From Malurus cyaneus samueli (taxonomy: Eukaryota > Chordata > Aves > Passeriformes > Maluridae): 64,000 nucleotides of DNA. The notes beneath the pieces were generated by a model that saw only the letters and a list, made by a program, of their open reading frames with translations, searched no databases and was not told where the DNA came from. The first letter of the stretch is position 1, and each line of letters begins with the position of its first letter. The translations under genes were made by a program, and so were the position numbers. The DNA is taken from positions 29,844,898-29,908,897 of the forward strand of contig CM019218.1 of the NCBI GenBank assembly GCA_009741485.1. Reading direction: 5' to 3'. This document shows, piece after piece, positions 1 through 12,612 of the stretch.

Positions 1-165
1 CTGGCCCTGCTGCCCACGCTGCTCTGGATGCAGCCCAGGACACGCTTGGCTCTCTGGGCTGGGAGTGCCCATGGCTGGGTTATGTCCAGCCTCACCCACC
101 AGCACCCTTAAGTCCTTCTCTGCAGGGCTGCTTTCAATCCATTCCCACCAGCCTGGTATTTCTGC
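1..165 (-). repeat. CR1 LINE fragment
   Basis: The sequence is the reverse complement of the CR1 3' coding region, with the familiar string TGGATGCAGCCCAGGACACG followed by the segments about the caption-like 'cagcaccc...aagtccttctc'. The 3' end of the element lies outside the window. The same block recurs, more diverged, in the CR1 copy near 19790. The right edge is approximate. Confidence 0.85.
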
Positions 166-2189
166 TCTCATCTCAGCTATCACCTAAACTCAAAGCTGTT
201 TGCAGCACCTGGGCGTAGTCAGTGAACTGCCTACCTGCTGATTTTCCTATGTCCCCTTTCTTGTAGGGAGATTGCCAGCAGGTTTGACTGCATGATTATG
301 TGCTATGCACTTTTTCACTGGGATAGAAGAGGTTTCAAATCATAATCCACTAATGTTTTCCCTTTCCTTCTAAATGACTTTGAGTTTCCGGGTAGCAGCA
401 GTGAAAAGTTTAAGCCCTTCCAAAAAAGAAATTAATTTAGTCCATGATGTTACGAGGAAATTAAGAGTACTCTCATTCACATTAAAGTTAGGGAACTGTT
501 TCATCCTGAACCTCTAGGGGTTCAATAAAAATTTGACAATTAAAAGAATTGAACACTGGTGACTGTGCTAGAGTATGACTGACTTTTTCTGTATACTGCT
601 TATATGGTCTCAGATAACTACTTAGAACATTAGAAATATTTGTGATTTTTAAAGCAAGAGCCCTTAAAGTTAGTGGTGGTATCCGTCTTTCTAAAAAAAG
701 GCGATAATGTTACTCACTATATAGAATAGAAATCTCTGTGTTCCCTCTTTTTTTTTTTTCATTTGGGGAAGAACAAACCTCTAGAAAATGTCAGCACTAT
801 GTGTAAGGAACTGAAAGAGTCAACTTAAAATATGTAATTTGCCTCCCACGGAAAATGTAAGTTTTATTTAAAATTTTATACAGTTTGCATTGTCTGTTTG
901 AGTCTTACGGTTACAACTATGTTTGTTGTTCAAAATAATATTTACATACCTTTTATGTTAGTGTTAAAACATTTCTGTCAAATTGTATCAGTTTCTTGGA
1001 GCAACCTTTCTGGTAGTTGCAGCCCATTCTCCATTTATTATGTTTTTAAACTTGCTAACAATATATAGACCTGATACAGCCTGAGGGAATGCACAATAGA
1101 AGAATTCTTTATCCAGGGACTCCTTGTCCTCGGAGCTGTGATAAGCTAGCAATGTTGATAAATTTTGTGTTAGGGAAGAGTTCAATAACCAGGTTTTCTC
1201 AGACATGGGAGGTCCAAAAGAAAGGGCCTCGCTGATGGCCAGGCTGCCAGTGTTCTACCTTGACCAACAGTATTTGGCATGTTACTTGCTTCACGCTCTG
1301 CTGAAAATTTCACTTATGAGCGTGAGCTTTTTTATATTGACAGCCGTTACACACTTAGCTTAAAAGGAGAGCACAATGGCAGACAGACTGATCTATGCTT
1401 GGTTTTCATGTGTTGCTTTTGAATCCCAGATCAGTGAATAGAGCTTGTAGTCCAAGAAAAACAGATCAGTCCCCAGGCTGGAAACTGCTCTTTTTCTGTT
1501 GTAGCATGGCAAAAAGATGACAGTACTAGGAGTTCTCATATAGTGTCCTAAGGTCAGTTTTGTCACATACAGTGTCAATCCCAAGTAATTTTATGGGACA
1601 GTTTATGCTGTAATTATTTATTGTCTGTGTTACAGCAGCACCTAGTGGTTCAAATTAAGATCAGAAATGAACTTTCATGGCATGTGATCTCTGCTGGGAA
1701 AGCTTGCATTGAGAGTAGATAGAATGGAAATAGGAGGATACAGGAAGCTAAGGCAGAGAACAGGGAGATGTCTTTTTATCCACTACAGAAGAGCTGACGT
1801 ACAGCTAGCAAGAGACCTAAATTTCCATAAAGGGTCTGACTTCATTTTTATGTAGAAACAGGCTTTTCCTAACATCAGCTCTTGTTAGTTCACTGCCTTT
1901 GGAAAATAGATTTTTTTTTAATATGAACATAGCTACTTATTTCTAATCTCAGTTAGAAGTCTATAATTGTAACATTTTGGTCAGATTTGAGCAAATACTG
2001 CACCCAGCTACCTGTTGTTAAATATTATCCTTTGAAATTCAGAGCATAGCATTAGGATTACTCACTGCATCCCAACGCATGATGCTTCTGTCACTTGGTT
2101 GCTCTAAAGGCTTCACAAGTATCAAGTGTACATTAGTATTCCAACTGCATTGACCTCCTGGAAGGGGTCAGTAAAGGGAGTTCAGTTGA
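166..2189. other. GPHN: Intronic DNA, nothing recognised
   Basis: AT-rich single-copy-looking sequence with a short T run near 749. Short open frames here have no family resemblance and no splice context. Confidence 0.7.
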
Positions 2190-3300
2190 AATTTCCAGGC
2201 ATCTGAAGGACAAGAAGGTCATAAGGAGCAGTCAGCATGGATTCACCAAGGGAGAGTAAAGCTTGATCAGTGATACACCTCTGTGAATTAATGACTGGAT
2301 TGAAAGCTGGTAGAACGGCCAATGATTAGTGAGACAAAGTCTAGTTGGAGGCCGGTAACTGGAAGTGTATCCCAGGAATCAATACTGGCTCCAATCCTGT
2401 TTAATACCTTCATTATATTAATGAAGGTGTGTATCCTCAGTAAGTTTGCAGAAGACGCAAAACTGGGGGAGGAGTAGCTGATACACTGAAGGGTTGTACT
2501 GCCATCCAGAGGGACCTCAGTTGGGAATAGGGGCACACAGGAACCTCCTGAAATTCAGCTTGGGGAAGTGCAAAGTGCTGCAGCTGGGGAGGAACAACCA
2601 CAGGCAACTGGAAAGCAGCTCTGTGAAAGGACGTGAAGCTCCTTCCTGGCAGACACCAAGTTGAAATAAGCCAGCAAGGCACCCTTGTGACATAGAAGAC
2701 GAATGGTGCATGGGCTGTACTGGGTGAAGTATTGCCAGCAGTGTGAGGGAGGTCATCCACCCCTTCTGCTCGGCGCTGGTGAGGCCACACTTGATGTGCA
2801 GTTTCCACTTCTGGCCTCCCCAGCAGAGGAGAGACAGGGAGAACCTGGAGTGGGTCCAGTGGAGAGAGCCCAACAAAGGGTCAAAAAGATGATTACAGAT
2901 CTTGATCATCTCTTTAGCAAGGAAGGGCTGGGAGCTGGGACTTTATAGCCTGGAGAAGAGATGGCTTAGTGTTTATAAATATCTGAAGGAATGGTACAAA
3001 GAAGCCCAAGCCTGACTTCTCTCACCACTGCCCAGTGATGAGAGCAGAGGCAATTGGCACAAGCTGTAACACAGGTTCCCTCTGAACAACAGGCAACACT
3101 TTTTTACTGTGAGGGAAACTGAGCACTGGCACAGGTTGCCCATGGAGGTTTTGGGTTTTGGACTCTGCATCTTGGAGGGAATCAAAAGGGCTCTGTACAT
3201 GGTCCTGGGCTCTAGGTAGCCCAGCTTGAGGTAAAGTAGATGGGCCCGGTGACCTCCAGAGGTTCCTTCCAGCCTCAGACATTCTGTGATTCTATTGTAT
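2190..3300 (+). repeat. CR1 LINE fragment, 3' part with terminus
   Basis: About 1.1 kb of degraded CR1 in sense orientation. It passes through the end of the reverse transcriptase (cagtcagcatggattcacca type block near 2230, and the block near 2340-2430 also present at 12410 and 35300). It then runs through the 3' region to the diagnostic end ATTCTGTGATTCTATTG at 3281-3298. Frameshifts and stops are frequent, so it is long dead. The open frames in both strands across this stretch are remnants or shadows of the element. The 5' edge is approximate, as expected for 5'-truncated CR1 insertions. Confidence 0.92.
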
Positions 3301-6300
3301 CATAAGGTCTGCAATTCAGTCAAACAGGAAGTTGTTATGACAACTTTTTTTAATACTATGGAAATCTGAACAGCTTTTAAGATTTTTGGATGAGAGCCTT
3401 GATCTTACTCCTAAATATTTAATTTTTTTTTTTTTTTTTTTAAAAAAAAACCTCACCAGAAAAAAGTGTTAGCAGACTTTAGTCATGATTCATTGGCAAG
3501 TAAAGAGGAAAAATTAAGGACAGAAACAGGGAGTCTATCCTTGTGACACAAGCCTGGTATTCATGCAGCTCCCTTCTGCTGGTTTTTTAAGAGTCTTGGG
3601 AAGTTGTTTTGCTTTGTAAAACCCATTGAAAACCCAATGTATTATATAATTTACTATGCAGAATTATATAACAATGTTTGTACAACACTCAGCCTATTAA
3701 ATTTGGAAAAAATAGTTAAGAAAAATAAGGTAAAATTTAATTTGGATTCCCAGTCTCACAGCAAGGACTGCCTTTTATGTCCAGCAGATTCTCTGATGGG
3801 TATCGTCAGTGAAGGAATCAAAATGGTTGAAATTCTTTCTGTTGGAATAACTATTTTGTGTGTTTGTCGTATAAGCAACTACTGTTTCGAGAATACATTG
3901 ACAGAACCCAAATGATTTCAATTTATTATGCTACTAGGGCTTTATTAAAGGAATTACTTAGGAGCTAAGAAGTGACAGAAGGGCAACTAGAACATGAAAA
4001 AGTATATAACTCACTTTCAGCTTACACTTCTCTTGTCAAGCCTGTTTGTCAACCTTTTTTAGACTCAATTTTACTTTCTGTTCTGCAGCATCAGTGCATG
4101 GCACAATCTAGAAGAATTCATCTGCTGGTTCTTCCCCTCCAGTCATCAGCCTTTCAGCTTGTCACCTTCACAATTTACAGGTCAATTTTGTTGTGATACC
4201 CGTAGTGAATGTAGATGTTTAGTTAGGCTTGTTAATTTTGTTTTTCCTGCCTTCTTTCTGTCTATTTGCCTGCCTGTCTTCAGAGCCTGAGCTCTGAAGG
4301 GCACAGACCGTCCCGTCTCGGTTGCATAGAAAATGTTAGCACACTGTGGCTACTACCATGTGCACAAAAAATCTGTAGCAAGCCTAGATCAAGAGGATGA
4401 ATGAGATGCGTAACTGGAAGATGTGAACTTTATCAATCCTGCTGAACAGTAGGAACATTTTGTATTTTAAGGTCAGGAAGATGCTCTCATTTTTACTTTC
4501 CTAATATAGCTCTCATAACTGTATTCTCTCTTCTGAGTTGACTTCTAGATGTGGAATATATATCTAAAATAATTTTCCCTTCTTGTTATTTCTTGGCAAA
4601 TCACTGCCATGTATAATGAAGTAGTTTTTGTGGTAAGAGAGACAGATATATGTAGTAATAAATTTATATGTCTTGCTTTTGCAGAAGTTTTTTCAAAATA
4701 CTGAATGTTTTTCAAGTTTTTCAATACCTTATGTTTTTCAAGTTAGTTCCTTAGTGTAAATCGAAAAGATAAATTATGTCAGAGATTGGAAAACTTGTGG
4801 TAATTTAATAAAAATCAAGTTTGTTTATTGCACTGTTTCACTGAGTACATAGAAAACTGATTTGCTAGAACTCTCAGTGATGTATATGAACTTGTGAATT
4901 AAGGACTTGCAGTGACTGTCATTTACTGCTACTGTTGAAACAAAGAAATGTTTTCAACTTCTGTTGCTCTTCTCCATAATCCATATTTATTACTCAAAGT
5001 TTAGGATGTACCTGCAATTGTGCAATTATGGAGTATCCTACAACAGGATCTGAAAAGGCTATATGTAGAAAGAGAATTGTTTGGCTTGGGTTTTTTTGGT
5101 GATGAATTTCTGCACTGAACTAACATTCTTACACGATCTTTGTCTACCTGTTAAAATTTTTGAGAGTCTTGTATGAAAGTGTCATTTTTAAATATTTTTT
5201 TTAAAATCTGAGTTTAAAATTAAAATGTGAAATCATCAGACATATCATTATGGACAAGGTTATGAGAAGCAGGCATATTTTTTTAATATCACTAAACAGT
5301 ACACATAAAATTGGCATGATTAGAAATAAGTCCTACCTCCAGTTCACATATGAATTTTGGAAATCAAACACTGCTTCTTGCTTTTTCTCTCATTTCTACA
5401 GAGAATTTGTTCCAGTCCTTACAAACACTCTGCTGGGAACAGAATCCATTTTTAATAATAAAGACATATTACAAATACTGAAGTTAGAAAAAAAAAGTTT
5501 TGCAAACAGTGTTTCAAAATGGTGTATTAGAAACATGTGCTTCCTGAACTGCATTTACAATAAAGCTGGAATAAATAATGTATTTTCTTTGAGCAGTAAC
5601 CATGTTTTTATTAGTTTGATTTGTAGGCTGCTTGTTTTTAACCTTTCCTGTTCTGCTTTAATAGCTGTCACTTTTTAAAAGTGTACCTCTTAATAGTGTA
5701 TCTGCTAGTCTTATTTTTTAGGGAATGAGTATCACTAGTTGAAAGATTGTAGTTAATTAAAGTTTCTTATTGTTCTCTTTTCAAACACAAAATTGAGGTA
5801 GACTTCGTTATAAGTTTATGAATATACAGACTGAAAATGCAAACTTTCATTATGAGATGCTGAAAACTGCAGTGCAGCTAAAACAATTGCACATATACTT
5901 GCTTTGCATTGTGTTTGTTGTAGAGACATTTATTTCACTGGATTTTGGAGATGACGCTATGTGGGCCAATATTAGGGACTGATAAATTGTTTTCCTTATC
6001 GGTTAATTATTGAGGTTTATATGAAAAGATTAAAAACAGTAAGACAGACAATGAATCATTTTAAATTAAATTAGTATAATAAGTTTATCAAATAATGGAT
6101 CGATTTAGGGGTTTTTTTCTGCCTCTGATACTGCACTGAATACTGAGCATCGGGTATTATACTCAGTGCAATAAACTGTTGAAATATTGGGATGTTCTTC
6201 TCTAACTACCTAAATCTGGAATTGTGTACAGAGGGATCTACAAAGTTGGAATGTTTCTATTTAGTAGTATGAAGAAAAAAAATGAAATTATGCCCAAAGG

Positions 6301-9161
6301 GCTCAAATTCCGAGAAGATGTAAGTATTTGTAATTAACAAACAAACAAAGGAGAACGAAGAGTGGCAGGTTTGAATAATGAAGTGCTTAGGGGCTGCATC
6401 CCTGGCCTTGTGTGTGGTAGGGTTCCTGCTGGGCTGTTGTGCTGTAGCTAGTGCAAACCTACCTGTCTCGCATGGGGGCACAAGTTGTGGGCTGGCAGTC
6501 ACTCTGAAGCGGGCAGCTTTATGTTGCAGTGAGGATTTTCACTGCTTATTTGGGGAGTGGGTCCAAATACATTCATTCCTTTGCTCTCTCCATGATCTCT
6601 CTTTAGCAAGAAGGTACCAGAAGAAGCAATTGACTGTAGGTAGGTGGAGAACAAGGAAGGAATGAGTACCTGAAAGAGGTTTTTTCCTCTTTTTCAAAAC
6701 AAATCAGCAGGATTGACTTCGCCTGCAGTATTTATTGTAGTTTTTGGCTAGCATTACTGTATACCAATAATATAATTTGTACTACATTTAAGTTTTACCA
6801 GATGACTATCAATGCAGTCAGAATTCATTTTTCCTCATGATTTATCCATAATTCTGCTTTCCATTTACACTTCACCTTAAATCAAGTTAACTTCTGCTTC
6901 TAAGCCAATCATGTATTATTTTAGTCATTCTTCAGGAAAAATTTTGTATTCTTAGCATTATTTTTTTCAGGCTCTGCCTGAATGCTCTAAAGTTGTTCTG
7001 TCATTCAGGATTTTTGTTTGAGGACAATACCTACTGCATGGATGAGCAGTCATGCAGCAACGTGACTGTGGATGTGTCCACTGATTGTAACCAAACAAGA
7101 GACTGGCAAGGTCTACCCCTTTTTTTCCTACCAAATTCTAGGAAATAAAGAGTGTAAAATTAGAAGAGAAATATACTACAGATGTGCAACATTAATTTCT
7201 AGTGCATTGGTGAAGCTGTGTCTGTGTGAATGCTTAGTCCCTTTTTGAGTAAGCATAAATATAACCTATAATACTAGTTTTGTGAGTCGTCTTACAGAGT
7301 GAAGTCGAGCAATTGCCACTGGCTTTGGTAAGATAATTCTTGTAAATTAAGTTTATAAATATTTTCATTCATATACAAGTGAGAAAAACAGCTCTGGTGT
7401 TAAGATGAGGACCTTTAGAAGGGAGAATTTTCTCTGCAAAAACAGCCTCCAGTGTTGATTTACTCACTTTGTACTTCTTTTTCCTGCCTCCCCTATCCCC
7501 ATCTCTTCCTGGTGTTTTTTTTAGAAACTTGCTTATTGCTATCTTTTCTTTTTTGTTTTGTTTTTTTTTTATACTCTTACCAGTTTATGAAATGTGTAAG
7601 TATTCATTATTTTACTGGAAATTGTGTTTCAGTGCTTTTCATGACACAGATTTTAAGCATAGATCTGGTTGCAGATATCACTTCGGTCAGGTTTGAATGT
7701 GCAGTGTTGGTGTTATCAGCTTCATTTTTGAAGAGCCTGTAAATCCTGAAACCTGTCTTAATCTGAGATGTGTCTTAGTCTCTAAATCCATGTTCTTTAC
7801 TTTTACAATTGTGGTTCTGCTGAAATTTGTTTGTTTTTTGTAATAATTAGACAGAGGTGCTAATTTCTCCTTTCCATGTATATTTTAGATTTTTTTTTTT
7901 TGCTATAGTGGTAGGTGTTTTGAATCTTCTGATGAGCATTATTAAGAAAACTAAATTTGTTGAATTGAATAAACAACTTCATTTCAGGGTTTAACATACC
8001 TTTCAGATTACTCTTAATATTTTGTTTACATTTGATCTTAAAAGTAGTTGTTTGTATGTGCAGTTGTATGTGACTTTACAAGAAGAGAAACAGGGTGTCT
8101 GTTGGAATTTTGGCTGAAATGTTACAGTACTGTCTTGGCTTTACCCTTTCATTGTTCCTGCTCTAGATGTCTTGGCAGAATGTAAACTTTTTGCATTGTT
8201 GGGTGATGACTGGTCTTGGTTTAATCAACAGTTGTATATCATTGTAAGACTCTTTCAGCAAAACACTATTTTATTGTAGTTACTTTTTAAAATGGTTTTA
8301 AAGAGCTTTTACCTCAATGCCTTCTTATTCTAGAGTTATTATACTAAGTGTTGTTTCCAACTTCATTATATTCATTGGTAGAATATTAAATTCTTTTCCA
8401 TAATACAGGAGAATCCAACCAGTGATATAATAAACTGTATATACATATATTAAGCTGTATGGCTTATATAAAGATTATAATTATATAGCATATCTAAAGT
8501 TGTATTGATAGCTGATATTAATAGAGCATTGATAGCAAATGTAAATTTGAGAGCTGAGAAATTGTAAAGCAAATGCAGAGTGGGAAAAAAAGGTAGTGAA
8601 AATGACACAGTTGACATGGGTGCCATGTAGCTCATATTTCTCTTCGTTTATTTTTTGTATTAATTCTGCCTGAGGGGGAGGGAGTGAGATGTTGTAATGT
8701 TCTTTTTGGATCTCACTAAGAACGGCTGGCCAATGAACAGGATGATATAATAGTCATATTAATAAGAAAGAATAAAAAGAGAAACACAGCAATTGAATCT
8801 TGCATCTCTTCAGAGATTTGATACTCCTTGATCATGCAGCCTCAGATGGACCCCAGGTGGGTTTTCCCACAGCATGCTGTGCAGCTGCTGTCTGTGGATA
8901 CATTCCTCTTCCATCTCACAGTGCCTTTTATTTATGTAGCAAACAGTCATTTGTCCTAAGAGCCTGGCATGGCATCTCTGTGGGATCATCCAGCAGTAGC
9001 CCTCGGGTGTGCCAGCAGGGTCCCTGCCAGCACTGCTCATACCAATGTATGGGCTTCTAATGCAAGGCCCCATGGGGTGTGCATTGCCCGTTCAAGGTCC
9101 CTAAATCCTCAAACGCAGTGCCTTCTGTGGGGCTCCCAATACGGTGTTTCCCTTGACATGG
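3301..9161. other. GPHN: Intronic DNA, nothing recognised
   Basis: AT-rich intron with a T19/A9 head-to-head homopolymer at 3423-3450. It holds several open frames of 80-142 codons (for example 5250-5678), none recognisable. From about 8800 to 9160 the sequence becomes more GC-rich and has open frames in several phases; I cannot name it. The solo LTR that follows inserted into that patch. Confidence 0.6.
9157..9161. repeat. Target site duplication, left (LTR A copy 1)
   Basis: CATGG immediately left of the LTR, repeated exactly at 9777-9781. Confidence 0.9.
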
Positions 9162-9776
9162 TGTTCTGGTTGAACGAACTCAAATGGGAGCAAAACACTC
9201 CCAAGTTCCAGCAAACCTCCCCCCCTCTCCTTTCCCCACCTGAGTCCCAGAGACAAACTTTTCCACAGAGAGGAAAGTGAAAAGAAAAGGGAAAAAAAAA
9301 CTATTTATGTAAAATTATAAAAACAAAAAGAAAAAACCTGTGGAATCAGCTGTTAGATCCCAAAGCCTTTCTCTTCCCTCCTGGGAGTGGCTTCCCCTCC
9401 GGGGCCCCCAGAGGGGTTGGACAGAGTCTCTCTCTCTCCGGTGGTTCACTGAAGGATCTTTCTCGCCTGTCGTGCCACGGGAATCCTCCAATTCTCAGAT
9501 GACGAATCGAGGAAAAACAAGTCCAAAGAAAGGGAGAAAAAAGGAGCAGTCCCAGAGAGCAGACAGCTTCTTTTCCACCGCTGATCCCGAGAGCCTCTGG
9601 GAAAAAAAACAAAAACGTGTGTGTCTTGTCCCTTTCCCTCCCATTGTCCTTGAAGGGAGGAACATCACCAAACAAACCAGAGCAGTCTCGACTAATGTAT
9701 AGTTACAGAAGGGTTGTTTAACTTTCCTCTAACATAAGCAGATGATAGGAATACAATACTCAGCTAACCTAGGACA
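9162..9776. mobile_element. Solo LTR, family A copy 1 (ERVL-like)
   Basis: A 615-base element starting TGTTCTGG and ending CTAGGACA, flanked by the perfect 5-base direct repeat CATGG (9157-9161 and 9777-9781). The TG...CA ends, length and lack of internal genes make it a solo LTR left by recombination of a full provirus. A second copy lies at 57376-58007 in the same orientation; the last 166 bases are identical in the two. Five-base duplications fit ERVL-type elements. The transcriptional direction is not settled: in the second copy an AATAAA lies on the minus strand near the end, which favours minus. Open frames of 109-120 codons inside it have no retroviral similarity. Confidence 0.9.
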
Positions 9777-9781
9777 CATGG
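9777..9781. repeat. Target site duplication, right (LTR A copy 1)
   Basis: CATGG immediately right of the LTR, matching 9157-9161. Confidence 0.9.
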
Positions 9782-12404
9782 GCAAGAGGATGATCTCTTC
9801 TGAGGGGGAATAAGTACAGGAAAAAGATCCAGTGATAGTTTTCCAAGTGAAACTCTTGGTGCAGCTAGCCAATTCTAATGTAGTTTGAGATTTTAATTTT
9901 GCAGTGGATTAGACATTTGTTGGCAAGAGGATGAAAAAGCCTCTGTCGGCCTTTCAATGGTAGCTTTCCCTTGCTGCTGCTGGGATGCAGCTATGAACAG
10001 ATGCAGAAGGCTTCAAGTCTGTCTGCCAGATATGTACATGATTTCTAACTTTATACAGATTTAAACAAAACTCTGTAACTTTGTTGCAGTCCAAAACTAA
10101 GAGTACCAGGTCATTGTGTGCTGTGGGTCACCCAATTTATTTTTAGGGTCTAATCCCTAGACATGTCTGTAAGCATGTAGCTTAAGGAGGGTTGTGCTAC
10201 TTTCATTACATATACATTCATCCACACACACAGTAACTGTTTCCCATCATATGTTTTCTAAGCTGTTTTTGAGAACTTGCACTTCAGAAAGCTCTGGAGA
10301 ATTTAAAGTCCCACTGTGACTACTACTGCTCTTCAAAAGTACAGAAGCAATATTTCAATCCCTGCAAAATCATTTATTGAAGGCATTTCTGAAGCCTAAC
10401 TATCAAACCCAAGGCACTACTGTGGCATTTTTTTTCTGTTATGCAACTGTTTAGGTGCTGTGGCAGTTTCAGTGTCTCCAGTATTTTTTCCTCTTCCTGC
10501 ACCTCACATTTTTAGAAAGCAGCTAATTCATTAAGGTAGAGAACAGATTAGAGAAAACCAGTGGCAGGCTAAAACACAGCATGTAAGGTGATGACATAAA
10601 AGCTGACAGCAGCAAAAACTTTTGGTAGCCTGCATCTGAAACAGAAGTGCTATTGGTTGAACTCCACATGTAGAACTCATTAAGCATTCAAGGTTGGAAG
10701 TATTAGATTTTTGTTAGGGATTTCTATTTCGTTATCTTATGTTAATGTTGTTTAGCATAGCGCACTATTAGGAAAACTGCTGAGTCATGACAACCGGTGT
10801 GCTTTTTGTGGAATTCATTGCCTTTCAGCTAAATAACAATATTGCATTAATAATGCCTGGGCAAGTTATACATAAGCCCTTAGAAAAGTGTGCTTCAAAG
10901 CATTTTAAAAATGCAATGAAGGCTGTGAGGGTCAGTCATTCTTTCCAGTCTGTTCTCTATACAAGTCTTCAAAGAAAAGACTCTTTCTTTAACAACTTAA
11001 AGGTGCCAGACAGAGTGATCTCAGCATACCTAGCTTCTCACCTGAAGTTTAGAGATGATGTGTATGGTTGATAACTGTTCCTTTGCCACAGTGGACTGTG
11101 TACAGCAAAGGTAAAATCTATATTCACACACAGGCTGTTCTCTGGTGCTTATCCAAGGGTATGAAGCAGAATCTCAAATGAGAGCTGCAAAGATGAATAT
11201 CTGCATTTCCTGTTTCTGTTGGAAGGTATTTTTCTTTTTTCTGTAATGGGGGGGGTGGGTAAAAGGAACAAAGTAATCTTAAGAAATCTTTGAAAACTAC
11301 ATAATGTCTGGGGGGAAAAAAAGAAAATGTGAATTAAAAGGATAAGAATCTGAAGCATATTAGTGAATTGACTTTTGGAAGGTGACTAGCTGTTACAGTA
11401 ATCAAGATGTTATACAAAAAGGATTTTTTTCAGCTTAGAATTTGTACTCACTCATCTTTTTTTTTCTTCTGTCTAAAGGAGTGTTTTAATGATTTCATAC
11501 TTCCCAGGGTGTCTCGCTTCACAGCATGCTGCAATCACCTTGCCTTTGGCCCTAGAGGCTGAGGAGCCCTCCAAAAATAAATGAGAAAAGCCAGAAGCTG
11601 TCTCCTCGACTTAGCATTTTCTTTTAGCGCTGCTTAATGGCAGAATTTTGTTGGGTTTGGTCTCAGAATGGTGTCTCTCCAGTGAGAGCTTCCTCTGGCA
11701 GCCACTGTCTGCTGCCTGCTGCTTAGGGGCATCAGCTGGGACACTGTGCACAGCTGTCTCTCTCAGAAATGTCTGCCAATGTCTGCTATAAGAGCTTTTT
11801 AACTACTTGTCCTGCATAATACTGGCTTTTCAGCTAACCATTAAGCGTCAAGAAGTGTTAAGACCATGGTAATTCTGATAGCTATGCTGAAGAAGTAAAT
11901 CTGTTGGCTTTTTTCTTTACAGTTCTGTACATAAAATGAAAACAAAGGAAACTGGCTGGTAGTTGTGAAACCCTTAAACCTCTGGAAATGCATAGACAGG
12001 TAATAAGTAGAGGTGATTCTTTCCAAATATGGATGTGCCAGTGAAATCACAAGGCTGAAATAAACATACCGTTTGTTTCTACAACACAAAGAGAAATGCC
12101 TTGTTGCATAGGAAAATAGCTGGATGGAAAATACACAGCACTTTGTTTCTTACGAACTGTGAAACAGGTACCTGATTAGTGTCACTCTAATTCTGAGTAT
12201 TTGTGCTGGATATATTTAGGTTTTTATTTACAGATACACCTGAGTTATTTTGCCCATACTTCAGCCTAGGTAGCTGATGTCAATGATAGCATGGTAGTTC
12301 AGTTCTAGAGCTGACCTTGGCAGACCGGCCAGTTCAGCTCAGGCACAGCACCACTTCAGTGTCTGGGTGGCTTTTGGAGGAGGTCTGGTTTATGTCCAGT
12401 TCAA
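9782..12404. other. GPHN: Intronic DNA, nothing recognised
   Basis: AT-rich intron with no recognisable gene or repeat. There is a short G run near 11249-11256. Confidence 0.65.
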
Positions 12405-12612
12405 AGTATGCCCAAAGTCTAATTGGAGGCTGATGCCCTAACGGTGTATCCCAGGGGTCAATACTAGCTCCAGCCCTGTTTAACATCTTCATTAGTAATA
12501 TGGATGTTGGCAACAGGTTTGCAGATGCCACAAGATTGGGATCAGTGGTTGATGTGTTAAAGGGTCATACTTCATCCAGAAGGACGGTGAAAGGCTGGAG
12601 AAAGAACCCAGC
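12405..12612 (+). repeat. CR1 LINE fragment, internal
   Basis: Carries the CR1 block that reads through 'aattggaggctgatg', 'gtatcccaggggtcaatac' and 'ccctgtttaacatcttcatt', then the 'gtttgcagatgccacaag' block. The same order is found at 2340-2470. The fragment lacks the CR1 3' end, so it is truncated on both sides. Edges are approximate. Confidence 0.85.

Noticed and set aside
5250..5678. 142-codon open frame as a gene
   Set aside because: AT-rich, no recognisable domain, no Kozak or splice context, within an intron; expected by chance in this length.
6378..6665. 95-codon frame starting like a secreted protein (hydrophobic, Cys-rich start)
   Set aside because: The N-terminus resembles a signal peptide, but the rest has no family, the opposite strand is equally open, and no promoter or splice sites support it.
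9340..9702. 120- and 109-codon open frames as genes
   Set aside because: Both lie within solo LTR family A and are broken or altered in the second copy at 57.4 kb.
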